Positions 20,414 to 30,149 of a stretch of DNA of 64,000 nt are shown here, piece by piece. Position 1 is the first letter of the stretch, and the number at the start of each line of letters is the position of its first letter. This DNA is from an uncultured Erythrobacter sp. (GTDB taxonomy: Bacteria > Pseudomonadota > Alphaproteobacteria > Sphingomonadales > Sphingomonadaceae). The translations under genes were made by a program, and so were the position numbers. Location of the stretch: positions 768,501-832,500 of the forward strand of contig CANMTU010000001.1 in NCBI GenBank assembly GCA_947501005.1, in the 5' to 3' direction. The notes beneath the pieces are model-generated. The model worked only from the letters and a program-made list of their open reading frames with translations, was not told where the DNA came from and did not search any database.

Positions 20414-21618
20414 CGCGCGGCAAACCGGTGGCCGGATCGGGAACCAGGCTGGTCGGAGCGGGCCGTTCGGGCGATTTTGCCGACCGCGTGGTCAATCCCC
20501 CGGTCTGGCGGGCCAGCACCCACCTCTATCCGGATTGCGCCGCATTGCGCGAGGGGCCGAAATCGAACGAGGACGGCCGCTTCTTCTACGGCCGCCGCGG
20601 TGCGCCGACCCAGTGGGCGCTGGCCGAGGCGCTGACCGAACTCGAACCGGGCGCAGCGGGTACGGTCCTCTATCCCAGCGGGCTTGCCGCGATCGTGGCG
20701 GCATTGCTGACGGTGGTGAAGAACGGCGACGTGCTGCTGGTGGCCGATAATGCCTACGATCCCACCCGCAACACCGCGATGGACCTGCTGAAGCGCGGCG
20801 GCGTCGAATGCCGGTTCTTCGATCCCCTCGACCATGCCGCCTACGAAGCCGCGTTCTGCGAGCGGACCCGCGCCGTCATGCTGGAAAACCCCGGCAGCCT
20901 GACGATGGAGGTGTGCGACATTCCCGCGCTCGCCCGCATCGCGCGGGCAAACGGCGCCGTCAGCCTAATCGACAACACCTGGGCCACATCGCTCGGTTTC
21001 GCGGCGCTGGAGCATGGCTGCGATATCGCGATCACCGCGCTGACCAAGCATGTCGGCGGGCATTCGGACCTGATGATGGGCGCCGCCAGCGCGGGCGAGC
21101 GATGGTATCGCCGGCTGCGGCAGACGGCGCAGCAACTCGGCCATGTCGTCTCGCCCGACGATGCGGCGCTCGCCCTGCGCGGCCTGCGCACCATGGGCCT
21201 GCGGCTCGAACGCACGGCCGCGACGGCGCTTCGGATCGCGGAGTGGTTGCAGGCGCGCGACGAGGTTCTGGCGGTGCTGTGTCCGATGCTGCCCGGCACG
21301 CCCGGTCATGAGGTATGGCGGCGCGATTTCACCGGCGGCTGCGGCCTGCTCAGCTTCGTTCTGAAGGATCGGGGGGATGCGGCGCGTTGCCGGCTGATCG
21401 ACAGTTTGGGCCTGTTCGGCATCGGCTATAGCTGGGGCGGGTTCGAAAGCCTCGCCCTGCCGTTCGATGTGCCGCCGGTGCGCAAGGTGATGGCCTGGCC
21501 GCGCCCCGAATGGGGGGTTGGCGAAGCCCTCGGCATTCGCCTATCCATCGGGCTGGAGGATGCCGGCGACCTCATCGCCGATCTCGACCGCGCATTCGCC
21601 GCCATGAACGAGGGATAA
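20410..21618 (+). CDS. metC: Cystathionine beta-lyase (PLP enzyme)
   Basis: The 402-residue PLP-dependent enzyme belongs to the Cys/Met metabolism family. It cleaves cystathionine to homocysteine, pyruvate and ammonia. Visible features are FFYGRRGAPTQWALAEAL, the PLP-binding Asp in LIDNTWATS, and the Schiff-base Lys in ITALTKHVGGHSDLMMG. YSWGGFESLALPF near the C-terminus matches beta-lyases rather than gamma-synthases. It overlaps sseA by 4 bp and is followed three bases later by the MscS gene. Confidence 0.92.
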   Translation: MTRGKPVAGSGTRLVGAGRSGDFADRVVNPPVWRASTHLYPDCAALREGPKSNEDGRFFYGRRGAPTQWALAEALTELEPGAAGTVLYPSGLAAIVAALLTVVKNGDVLLVADNAYDPTRNTAMDLLKRGGVECRFFDPLDHAAYEAAFCERTRAVMLENPGSLTMEVCDIPALARIARANGAVSLIDNTWATSLGFAALEHGCDIAITALTKHVGGHSDLMMGAASAGERWYRRLRQTAQQLGHVVSPDDAALALRGLRTMGLRLERTAATALRIAEWLQARDEVLAVLCPMLPGTPGHEVWRRDFTGGCGLLSFVLKDRGDAARCRLIDSLGLFGIGYSWGGFESLALPFDVPPVRKVMAWPRPEWGVGEALGIRLSIGLEDAGDLIADLDRAFAAMNEG

Positions 21619-21620
21619 TC

Positions 21621-22697
21621 GTGCCACCGACACCGCCGCCCTCACCGCAGCCCGGTGACACTCCGGTCGAAGCCGCCGCACCGGTGCAGCAGGCGTGGAG
21701 CCTGGCGGAGGATGCGCCGGAAAGCGGCGTCGCCGCGGCCGAGGGCATTCGCGAGGCGGTTGGCGCTTCCAATTCCACCGCCGGGTCGCTGATCGATACG
21801 CTCGACACGCTGGCGCTCGATTTCGGCGATCTCCGCATCTCGCTGTTCGACGTGCTGATCGTGGTCGGCATCATTCTGGGCGTGCTGTTCTTCGCCTGGT
21901 TCGTCAGCCGGGTGGCCAAGCGGATCGTGCGCCGGGTGACCAAACTCGACATGGCGCAGCAATTGCTGGTCGAGAAGATCGTCTCGATCGTCGTCTGGGC
22001 AGGCGCGTTCTTCCTCGGCGTCGACCTGCTGGGCATCGACCTTACGGCTCTGGCGGTGTTTTCGGGCGCCTTCGGCCTCGCCATCGGGTTCGGTTTGCAG
22101 AAGACCTTCGGCAACCTCATTGCCGGCATCATCCTGCTGATGGACAAGTCGATCAAGCCGGGCGACGTCATCGCGGTGACCGACATGGCAGGGCAGGAAA
22201 GCTTCGGCCAGATCCGCAAGATCGGCGTGCGCGCCGTTTCGGTGACTACGCGGGACCAGCGCGAATATCTCATCCCGAACGAGAACCTGATGATCAACCA
22301 GGTCGAGAACTGGTCGTATTCGTCGAAGAACGTGCGGATGCAGGTCTATGTCGGCGTCAGCTACGAAGCCGACATGAACCTGGCGGAAGAACTCATGCTG
22401 CAGGCCGCCAAGGAGAGCGACCGGGTGCTCAAGACCCCGCCGCCGACCGTGTGGATGAGCGAATACGGCGAAAGCTCGGTGAATTTCACCATCCATTGCT
22501 GGATCCGCGATCCCGAGGACGGCGTCGGCAATGTACGCAGCGCGGTGCTGAAACGGCTGTGGTGGCTGTTCAAGGAACACGATATCGAGATCCCCTTCGC
22601 CCAGCGCGACCTGCATATCCGCAGCAGCGAACAGATGGACCGGCTGCTCGAGATCCTTGCACACGAGAAGATGCCGGAGGGGCAGGCGAAAGTTTAG
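21621..22697 (+). CDS. MscS-type small-conductance mechanosensitive channel
   Basis: The 358-residue inner-membrane channel opens on membrane tension to release solutes. An N-terminal Pro/Ala-rich tail of about 60 residues precedes three transmembrane helices. The pore helix is GAFGLAIGFGLQKTFGNL with the Gly/Ala packing of TM3, followed by GIILLMDKSIKPGDVI. The cytoplasmic beta domain (SVTTRDQREYLIPNENLM) and alpha/beta domain follow. The start is taken as GTG 21621, preceded by GAGGG eight bases upstream and only two bases after the metC stop; no ATG gives a better fit. Confidence 0.93.
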   Translation: MPPTPPPSPQPGDTPVEAAAPVQQAWSLAEDAPESGVAAAEGIREAVGASNSTAGSLIDTLDTLALDFGDLRISLFDVLIVVGIILGVLFFAWFVSRVAKRIVRRVTKLDMAQQLLVEKIVSIVVWAGAFFLGVDLLGIDLTALAVFSGAFGLAIGFGLQKTFGNLIAGIILLMDKSIKPGDVIAVTDMAGQESFGQIRKIGVRAVSVTTRDQREYLIPNENLMINQVENWSYSSKNVRMQVYVGVSYEADMNLAEELMLQAAKESDRVLKTPPPTVWMSEYGESSVNFTIHCWIRDPEDGVGNVRSAVLKRLWWLFKEHDIEIPFAQRDLHIRSSEQMDRLLEILAHEKMPEGQAKV

Positions 22698-22759
22698 GTT
22701 CGCGGGCGGACAGCCCTTATTTCAAAATCTCATCTACGCGGGGCGCGACACATTCTGGG

Positions 22760-22784
22760 TGGCGGCGGGCGCAGGCAGCCGCCA
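22760..22784 (+). promoter_or_regulatory. Leader hairpin before the sulfate-assimilation operon
   Basis: TGGCGGC (22760-22766) pairs perfectly with GCCGCCA (22778-22784) around an 11-nt loop and ends ten bases before the cobA ATG. It could mask the ribosome binding region or be a regulatory site. No T-tract follows, so it is not a terminator. Function is unknown. Confidence 0.4.
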
Positions 22785-22794
22785 TTTCACTGCC

Positions 22795-23553
22795 ATGAAA
22801 GATTGCGGAACTGTCTATCTCGTCGGAGCGGGGCCGGGTGATGCCGACCTGCTGACCCTGCGCGCCGCCCGCCTGATCGAAAGCGCGAGCCTGATCGTGC
22901 ACGACGGCCTGGTCGATCCCAGCATCCTGGCGCTGGCGCCCGCCGATGCCCGCCTGATCGACGTCGCAAAGCGGCGCGCGCATCACACGCTGCCGCAGGA
23001 CGATATCAACGCGCTGCTGATCCGCCGTGCCAGGGCCGGGGAGGACGTTATACGCCTGAAGGGCGGCGATCCTTTCGTGTTCGGCCGCGGGGGTGAGGAA
23101 ATGGAAGCCGCGCAGGCCGCCGGCGTGCCGGTAGAAGTCGTGCCCGGCGTCAGCGCGGCGAACGGTGCGGCGGCGGCTGCGCGGATCGCGCTCACCCACC
23201 GTGACGCGTCCAGCATCGTCAGCTTCGTCGCCGGACAGTGCAAGGGGTTGAGCGATCAGGACTGGGCCGGGCTGGCCGGCAAGGGCCGCACGCTGGTGAT
23301 CTATATGGGCGTGAAGACCGCACCCCAGATTGCGGAAAAGCTGATGGCCGATGGCCTTGCGCCCGACATGCCGGTTGCCGTGATCGAGAACGGTGCGCGG
23401 CCGACCATGCGCGTGCTGCGCAGCCCGCTCGCCGCGCTGCCCGACATGGTCGAGCGTGAAGAAGTGGTCAGCCCCGCGCTGATCGTCATCGGCGAAGTCA
23501 CCGCGCGCGAGGATATGGCGGTCGGTGCATTGGCGATGGAGGCGGCGCTGTGA
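22795..23553 (+). CDS. cobA: Uroporphyrinogen-III C-methyltransferase
   Basis: The 252-residue enzyme (SUMT) methylates uroporphyrinogen III twice with S-adenosylmethionine to give precorrin-2, the first step to siroheme. The SAM-binding motif VYLVGAGPGDADLLTLRAAR is at the N-terminus, with RLKGGDPFVFGRGGEE near residue 83 and the late motif VIENGARPTMRV. The start at 22795 begins directly before the first motif. It is the stand-alone form: the dehydrogenase/chelatase part is encoded separately at 42.6 kb. It is first in an operon ending with cysH. Confidence 0.94.
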   Translation: MKDCGTVYLVGAGPGDADLLTLRAARLIESASLIVHDGLVDPSILALAPADARLIDVAKRRAHHTLPQDDINALLIRRARAGEDVIRLKGGDPFVFGRGGEEMEAAQAAGVPVEVVPGVSAANGAAAAARIALTHRDASSIVSFVAGQCKGLSDQDWAGLAGKGRTLVIYMGVKTAPQIAEKLMADGLAPDMPVAVIENGARPTMRVLRSPLAALPDMVEREEVVSPALIVIGEVTAREDMAVGALAMEAAL

Positions 23554-23846
23554 GGATCCTGACCGGCAACGATCTCAAGACCGGCGCGGTCATCTGGTGG
23601 ACCGGCAGCGACTGGTCGCTCCATGTCGCGGATGCCGTCGACGTCACCGGCAGGGAGGACGAGCTCGCCCGCGTCGAAGAGGCGGAGCGGCGGGTCAACG
23701 TGCCCTATGCCATCGATGCCGAGATGCACGAAGGCCAGCCGCGCCCCGCGCATATCAAGGACCGCATCCGCGCCCTCGGCCCGACGGTGCGGCAGGACCT
23801 CACGCTCAAGCCCGCCGATCCCGATATTCGCAACTGGGTAATCTGA
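23550..23846 (+). CDS. DUF2849 domain protein
   Basis: The 98-residue cytosolic protein begins MRILTGNDLKTGAVIWW, the recognisable DUF2849 start, and ends PDIRNWVI. It starts with GTG, overlapping the cobA stop as GTGA, and its stop overlaps cysI as TGATG. In alphaproteobacteria this family is repeatedly placed before sulfite reductase. That conserved position suggests a part in siroheme or sulfite reductase function, but no activity has been established that I know of. Confidence 0.88.
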   Translation: MRILTGNDLKTGAVIWWTGSDWSLHVADAVDVTGREDELARVEEAERRVNVPYAIDAEMHEGQPRPAHIKDRIRALGPTVRQDLTLKPADPDIRNWVI

Positions 23847-25477
23847 TGTACCGATACGACCAATACGACCAGCAGATGGTCGATGCCCGCGTCGAGGAAT
23901 TCCGCGACCAGGCGCGCCGCCGCCTCGAAGGCAAGCTGACCGAGGACCAGTTCAAGCCCCTGCGGCTGATGAACGGCCTCTACCTCCAGCTCCATGCCTA
24001 CATGCTGCGCGTCGCCGTGCCCTATGGTACGCTTAACAGCTTGCAGATCCGCGCGCTGGCCGACATCGCGGAGAAGTACGATCGCGGGTACGGCCACTTC
24101 ACCACCCGGCAGAACATCCAGTACAACTGGATCAAGCTGGAGGATGTGGCCGATATCCTCGCCGATCTCGCCAAGGTCGAGATGCACGCCATCCAGACCA
24201 GCGGGAACTGCATCCGCAACATCTCTTCCGACCATTTCGCCGGTGCCGCGGCGGACGAGGTGACCGATCCGCGCCCCTATGCGGAATTGCTGCGCCAGTG
24301 GTCGAGCTTCCATCCGGAATTCAGCTATCTGCCGCGCAAGTTCAAGATCGCGGTGATTGCCAGCGACACCGACCGCGCGGCCATGCGGCTGCACGATATC
24401 GGCATCCAGATTGTCGAGCGGGACGGCGCGCTGGGCGCGGCATTCTATGTCGGCGGGGGCATGGGCCGCACGCCGATGGTCGCACCGTGCATCAACCCTT
24501 TCGTGCCGCTGGATCAGCTGATCACTTATGCCGAGGCGTGCCTGCGGGTCTACAACCGCCACGGCCGGCGCGACAACAAGTACAAGGCGCGCATCAAGAT
24601 TCTCGTCCACGAAATGGGCGCGGAAGAATATACGAGGCAGGTCGAGGAAGAGTTCGCGCATTTGCTGGAACAGGGCGTCGAACCGCCCTTCGCCGAGCTG
24701 GAGCGTATCCGCACCTTCTTCGCCGATCCGCCGTTCGACGCCGGCGCCGATGTCGCACTCGATCGCAGCGATCCCGATTTCGCGTTATGGGTCGATCGCA
24801 ACACCGTGGCGCATAAGGCGGACGGCTATGTCTCCGCCGTGATCAGCCTGAAGCCGGTCGGCGGGATACCCGGGGATGCGACGGCCGAACAGATGCGTCT
24901 GATGGGCGATCTGGCCAAGGAATACAGCTTCGACGAGCTGCGCGTGATGCACACGCAGAACATCGTCCTGCCGCATGTCCGCAAGGCCGATCTGCACGCC
25001 GTGTGGACCGCGCTCGACGGGGCGGGGCTGGGAAGTCCCAATCTCGACACGGTGGAGGATATCATCGCCTGCCCCGGCCTCGATTATTGCAGCCTCGCCA
25101 ATGCCCGCTCGATCCCCGTCGCCCAGAGGATTTCGGAACGCTTCGCCGCCAACGGCAAGACCGCGGAACTGGGGCAGCTGAAGGTGAAGATCAGCGGCTG
25201 CATCAATGCCTGCGGGCACCACCATGCTGGGCACATCGGCATCCTTGGCGTCGACCGCAAAGGGGTCGAGAACTACCAGCTCTCGCTCGGCGGGAGCGAG
25301 GCGGAGGATGTCAGCCTCGCCAAGATCACCGGCCCGGGCTTCGACGAGGCCGGCATCGTCGACGCCGTCGAAACCGCCGCCGATGTCTATCTGCGGGAAC
25401 GCCAGGACGGCGAACGCTTCCTCGATACCTATCGCCGCATCGGCATGACCCCGTTCAAGGAGGCGCTTTATGGTTGA
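23846..25477 (+). CDS. cysI: Sulfite reductase hemoprotein (nitrite/sulfite reductase family)
   Basis: The 543-residue enzyme catalyses six-electron reduction of sulfite to sulfide. Two repeats of ferredoxin-like and siroheme-binding domains are seen. The [4Fe-4S]-siroheme ligands are CPGLDYC (Cys409, Cys415) and CINAC (Cys452, Cys456) followed by HHHAGHIG. The anion-binding segment YGHFTTRQNIQYNW is near residue 85. No flavoprotein subunit CysJ is encoded nearby, so electrons probably come from ferredoxin. It is coupled to DUF2849 and DUF934 genes by overlapping codons. Confidence 0.93.
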   Translation: MYRYDQYDQQMVDARVEEFRDQARRRLEGKLTEDQFKPLRLMNGLYLQLHAYMLRVAVPYGTLNSLQIRALADIAEKYDRGYGHFTTRQNIQYNWIKLEDVADILADLAKVEMHAIQTSGNCIRNISSDHFAGAAADEVTDPRPYAELLRQWSSFHPEFSYLPRKFKIAVIASDTDRAAMRLHDIGIQIVERDGALGAAFYVGGGMGRTPMVAPCINPFVPLDQLITYAEACLRVYNRHGRRDNKYKARIKILVHEMGAEEYTRQVEEEFAHLLEQGVEPPFAELERIRTFFADPPFDAGADVALDRSDPDFALWVDRNTVAHKADGYVSAVISLKPVGGIPGDATAEQMRLMGDLAKEYSFDELRVMHTQNIVLPHVRKADLHAVWTALDGAGLGSPNLDTVEDIIACPGLDYCSLANARSIPVAQRISERFAANGKTAELGQLKVKISGCINACGHHHAGHIGILGVDRKGVENYQLSLGGSEAEDVSLAKITGPGFDEAGIVDAVETAADVYLRERQDGERFLDTYRRIGMTPFKEALYG

Positions 25478-25934
25478 GCAGACCCCGCCCGCCGAAGGCC
25501 GCGGCCCCGATGCGGGCAGCCTCATCCGCTACCGCGAGGACGAGCCGGTCGATCACGGCGCCGTCACCGTGGATGCGTTCCTCGCCCAGACCAATGCCAG
25601 CGCGGTCCGCGTCGAACCGGGCGACGACGTGCGCGAACTCCTGCCGCATCTCGAACGGCTGGCGTTGATCGAGGTGAACTTCCCCGCATTCGGCGACGGG
25701 CGCGGCTATTCCTCCGCTCGCATCCTGCGCGAAGCTGGCTATGACGGCGAATTGCGCGCGGTGGGCGACGTGCTGGTCGATCAGGTGGCATACATGCGCC
25801 GCTGCGGGTTTGACGCCTTCGATCCCGACGCCCCGCTGGACGAGGACGATCTTCAGGCCGCGCTCGCCCGCTGGCCCGAGGTGTACCAGTCGGCGGCCGA
25901 CAGCCGGACCCCGATCTGGAATCTCCGGAATTAG
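25470..25934 (+). CDS. DUF934 domain protein
   Basis: The 154-residue protein matches the DUF934 family in its core: LALIEVNFPAFGDGRGYSSA and ELRAVGDVLVDQVAYMRRCG, ending in WNLRN. It overlaps cysI by 8 bp. The family is typically found between or beside cysI and cysH in alpha- and betaproteobacteria and is described as a putative oxidoreductase-like accessory protein. Its biochemical role is not established. Confidence 0.88.
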   Translation: MVEQTPPAEGRGPDAGSLIRYREDEPVDHGAVTVDAFLAQTNASAVRVEPGDDVRELLPHLERLALIEVNFPAFGDGRGYSSARILREAGYDGELRAVGDVLVDQVAYMRRCGFDAFDPDAPLDEDDLQAALARWPEVYQSAADSRTPIWNLRN

Positions 25935-25947
25935 GGGGGCGACACGC

Positions 25948-26703
25948 ATGAACCAGGCACGCACCATCGACCGGCTGGATACACGGCCGCGTTTCACCGA
26001 CCAGGACGCCATCCGCCTCAACCGCATGTTTCGCGGCACGGAGACGGACGAGTGGCTGCGCGCCGTGATCGAAGGCAACCTGGTGGGCGACATCGCGCTC
26101 GTCTCCAGCTTCGGGGCGGAAAGCGCGGCTCTGCTGCACCTCGTCTCGCGCATCGCGCCCGATCTGCCAGTGCTGTTTCTCGATACGGGCAAGCATTTTC
26201 CCGAAACGCTCGCCTATCGCGATGAACTGGTCGAGCGGTTGGGGCTGAACCTTATCAACGTCCATCCCGAGATCCCCGATCTTGAAAAGCGCGACGAGAG
26301 CGGGCTGCGCTGGTCCTACGATCCCGATGGCTGCTGCGAATTGCGCAAGGTGCTGCCGCTGGAAAAGGCGCTGGCCCGCTACGATGCCAGCCTGACGGGG
26401 CGCAAGGCGTTCCAGTCCTCCACCCGCGCCAATTTGCCGCGCTTCGAAGTCGATACGGCGGACGCGCAGGGGCGGCTCAAGATCAACCCCCTGATCGACT
26501 GGGACGCGGAGCGGATCGCCGCCTATTTCGAAGAACACGATCTGCCGCGCCACCCACTGGTCGAACGCGGCTATCCCTCGATCGGCTGCATGCCCTGCAC
26601 CCGCGAAGTGAAGCCGGGCGAAGATGCGCGCGCCGGCCGCTGGTCAGGTTGGGACAAGGTGGAATGCGGCATCCACAAGCCGGGCGAGGAACCCTTCCTC
26701 TAG
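25948..26703 (+). CDS. cysH: Phosphoadenylyl/adenylyl-sulfate reductase, [4Fe-4S] type
   Basis: The 251-residue enzyme reduces activated sulfate to sulfite with thioredoxin or glutathione. The nucleotide-binding region is SSFGAESAALLHLV. Cluster-binding pairs Cys129-Cys130 (DGCCELRKV) and Cys214/Cys217 (IGCMPCTREV) are present, and the catalytic Cys240 is in ECGIH. The four cluster cysteines place it with the iron-sulfur enzymes that use adenylyl sulfate, unlike E. coli CysH, although some members accept both substrates. It is the last gene of the operon and converges with the epimerase (stops two bases apart). Confidence 0.93.
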   Translation: MNQARTIDRLDTRPRFTDQDAIRLNRMFRGTETDEWLRAVIEGNLVGDIALVSSFGAESAALLHLVSRIAPDLPVLFLDTGKHFPETLAYRDELVERLGLNLINVHPEIPDLEKRDESGLRWSYDPDGCCELRKVLPLEKALARYDASLTGRKAFQSSTRANLPRFEVDTADAQGRLKINPLIDWDAERIAAYFEEHDLPRHPLVERGYPSIGCMPCTREVKPGEDARAGRWSGWDKVECGIHKPGEEPFL

Positions 26704-26705
26704 GG

Positions 26706-27617
26706 CTAGAGCCAACCCTCGGCTTGATACCACGCGGCGGTCTGTCGCAAGCCTTCGCGCCCTTCGATGCGCGGTTCCCAAACGGCGGGCGGCACTCGCC
26801 GGTCGGACCGGGCGACCCAGTTGGGATGAAGCATGTAGCCGACGCGATCCTCGGTCAGCCGGGCCTTGTCGCCGCGCACCCACCCGTCGATCCGCGAGGC
26901 GGCGCGCATCGCAGCCGCCGGAAGCTGCGGCGCGAACACCTTGCGCCCGACCGCCGTGCCGATAGCCCTTGCCAGTTCCCTGTGCGACCACCCGCCCTCG
27001 CGCCCGTCATCCGGTTCGAACAGCTGGCGGCGGACGAGGGCGGGGCGCGCGTCGACCAGATCGAGCAGCAGCCGGGCAAGATCGCCTACATGGATGATCG
27101 AACTTGCGCCGCGCGGGGGGATCGGCACCACGCCCCACTTCGCGCTGCGGAACATCTCGAAATAATCGACGTCGCGTGGGCCATAGACGCCGGGCGGGCG
27201 CACGATGGTCCAGTCGAGGCCGCTACTCTCGACCAGCGTTTCCGCCACCGCCTTGGATGCGCCATAGGCCGACAGCTTCGGCTCGCGCGCGGAGAGGGAA
27301 GAGACGAACACCAGCCGTTTCACTCCCGCCTGTTTCATCGCCGCGAAGACATTGGCGGTGCCGGTGACATTGGCCCGCTCGAACTCGGCCGCGTCGTTCG
27401 ACATGGTGAGGCCGGCCACGTGCAGCATGGCCTCTGCCCCATTGCACACATCGGTGAGGGCGGCGGTATCGTCCAGCGTTCCGCGGACCCACTCGACTCC
27501 CTCCCGCGCCGTTTGCGGCTGCCGGGTGAGGGCGCGAACCGGTTCCTCGCGCCGCTGCGCCTCGTCCAGCACCGCCTGCCCGACGAAGCCGGTCGCCCCG
27601 GTGAGCGCGATGGTCAT
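26706..27617 (-). CDS. NAD(P)-dependent epimerase/dehydratase family protein
   Basis: The 303-residue protein is an extended/atypical short-chain dehydrogenase. The cofactor motif TGATGFVGQAV is at residues 7-17, the Asp adaptation in GTLDD, and the YGASK catalytic pair near residue 120. VRPPGVYGPRDVDYFEMF follows. Resemblance is greatest to NDUFA9-like/UDP-sugar epimerase relatives; substrate is unknown. Its start overlaps the proB stop (ATGA), making it the third gene of obgE-proB-epimerase. Confidence 0.85.
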   Translation of the reverse strand: MTIALTGATGFVGQAVLDEAQRREEPVRALTRQPQTAREGVEWVRGTLDDTAALTDVCNGAEAMLHVAGLTMSNDAAEFERANVTGTANVFAAMKQAGVKRLVFVSSLSAREPKLSAYGASKAVAETLVESSGLDWTIVRPPGVYGPRDVDYFEMFRSAKWGVVPIPPRGASSIIHVGDLARLLLDLVDARPALVRRQLFEPDDGREGGWSHRELARAIGTAVGRKVFAPQLPAAAMRAASRIDGWVRGDKARLTEDRVGYMLHPNWVARSDRRVPPAVWEPRIEGREGLRQTAAWYQAEGWL

Positions 27618-28735
27618 GCGCGTACCATGTGATCGCGGTGAACCACGGCGGCGCGGGGCGCATAGCCGAGCCTTTCCGCCTGCTCGCCTTCGCGCAGCCC
27701 AAGGATCGCGCGGCATTCGGCGGCATCGTATTCGACGAGACCCTGCCCCAGCCGCTCGCCCTTCGTGCCGTGGATCGCGACGAGGTCGCCGCGGTGAAAC
27801 GTCCCCGCCACATCGGTCAGTCCGGCGGCAAGCACGCTCGCGCCCTTCGCAAGCGCGGCGCCGCAGCCCTCGTCGACCGTCAGCACGCCGGCCGGGGCCA
27901 AGCGGCCGGACAGCCACGCCTTGCGCGCCGAGCCGCCGGCCTGCGGCACGAACAGGGTGCCACGGTTCTCGCGCAGCATCCGCGCGATCGGGCCGTCATA
28001 GGCGCCGTTGGCGATCGCGAGCGCGATGCCCGCCCGCTCGGCAATGCGCGCAGCCTGCAGTTTCGCCTGCATCCCGCCGCTGCCTAGGCCCGAGCTGCTG
28101 GCGCCGGTCGCCATCGCCATGATGCGCGGCGTCACGCCCTCGACCCGGTCGATCAACTGCGCGTCCGCCTCGCGCGGATCGCGGTCGTACAGCCCGTCGA
28201 CGTCGCTCAGCAGCAGCACCGCCTCCGCATCTGCCGCCTGCGCCACCCGGGCGGCCAGCCGGTCATTGTCGCCGAAGCGGATTTCCTCGGTGGCGACGCT
28301 GTCGTTCTCGTTCACCACCGGCATCGCACCGGCTTCCAGCAACCGCGCCAGCGTGGCAGAGGCATTGAGATAGCGGCGCCGGTCTTCCAGATCGCCCAGC
28401 GTCACCAGCATCTGCGCCGCCGTGATGCCATGCGCGCCCAGCGCCGCGCTCCACAAGCGGGCCAGTTCGACCTGCCCGACCGATGCCGACGCCTGTGCAT
28501 CGGCCAGGCTGCCGCGCCCGCCCTTCGCCATGGCCAGCTTCGCCGCGCCCAGCGCGATGGCGCCGGAGGAGACGACGATCACCTCCGTCCCGCTTTCGCG
28601 CAGCCGTACCAGATCCGCGACCAGCAAGCCCAGCCAGTCGGCACGCGGCACCCCCCGTTCGACCAGCAGGGCCGAGCCGACCTTCACGACCAGCCGGCGC
28701 GCATTCGCCAGATCGGGCAGGGCGGCGATCGTCAT
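27614..28735 (-). CDS. proB: Glutamate 5-kinase
   Basis: The 373-residue enzyme phosphorylates glutamate in the first step of proline synthesis. An amino-acid kinase domain comes first (VVKVGSALLV, VIVVSSGAIALG, MPVVNENDSVATEEI, then FGDNDRLAA), followed by a C-terminal PUA domain from about residue 275 (LTVDEGCGAALAKGASVL). Length is normal. It starts ten bases after the obgE stop. proA is not in the window. Confidence 0.96.
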   Translation of the reverse strand: MTIAALPDLANARRLVVKVGSALLVERGVPRADWLGLLVADLVRLRESGTEVIVVSSGAIALGAAKLAMAKGGRGSLADAQASASVGQVELARLWSAALGAHGITAAQMLVTLGDLEDRRRYLNASATLARLLEAGAMPVVNENDSVATEEIRFGDNDRLAARVAQAADAEAVLLLSDVDGLYDRDPREADAQLIDRVEGVTPRIMAMATGASSSGLGSGGMQAKLQAARIAERAGIALAIANGAYDGPIARMLRENRGTLFVPQAGGSARKAWLSGRLAPAGVLTVDEGCGAALAKGASVLAAGLTDVAGTFHRGDLVAIHGTKGERLGQGLVEYDAAECRAILGLREGEQAERLGYAPRAAVVHRDHMVRA

Positions 28736-28745
28736 TGCCGGGTGG

Positions 28746-30048
<1,303 letters not shown>

Positions 30049-30055
30049 AAAACGG

Positions 30056-30128
30056 TGCCGGCTGGAGGATTCGAACCCCCGGCCTGATGATTACAAATCA
30101 ACTGCTCTACCACCTGAGCTAAGCCGGC
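30056..30128 (-). tRNA. tRNA-Thr (anticodon TGT)
   Basis: The cloverleaf is seen on the minus strand. Acceptor GCCGGCT pairs with AGCCGGC, D arm GCTC/GAGC, anticodon loop TTTGTAA (TGT), and T arm GGGGG-TTCGAAT-CCTCC. The anticodon stem GTTGA/TCATC has a T-T mismatch at the second pair. The sequence after the discriminator A is CCG, so CCA is not encoded. Confidence 0.93.
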
Positions 30129-30149
30129 ACACGGGGCCGCGCCTTTCGG

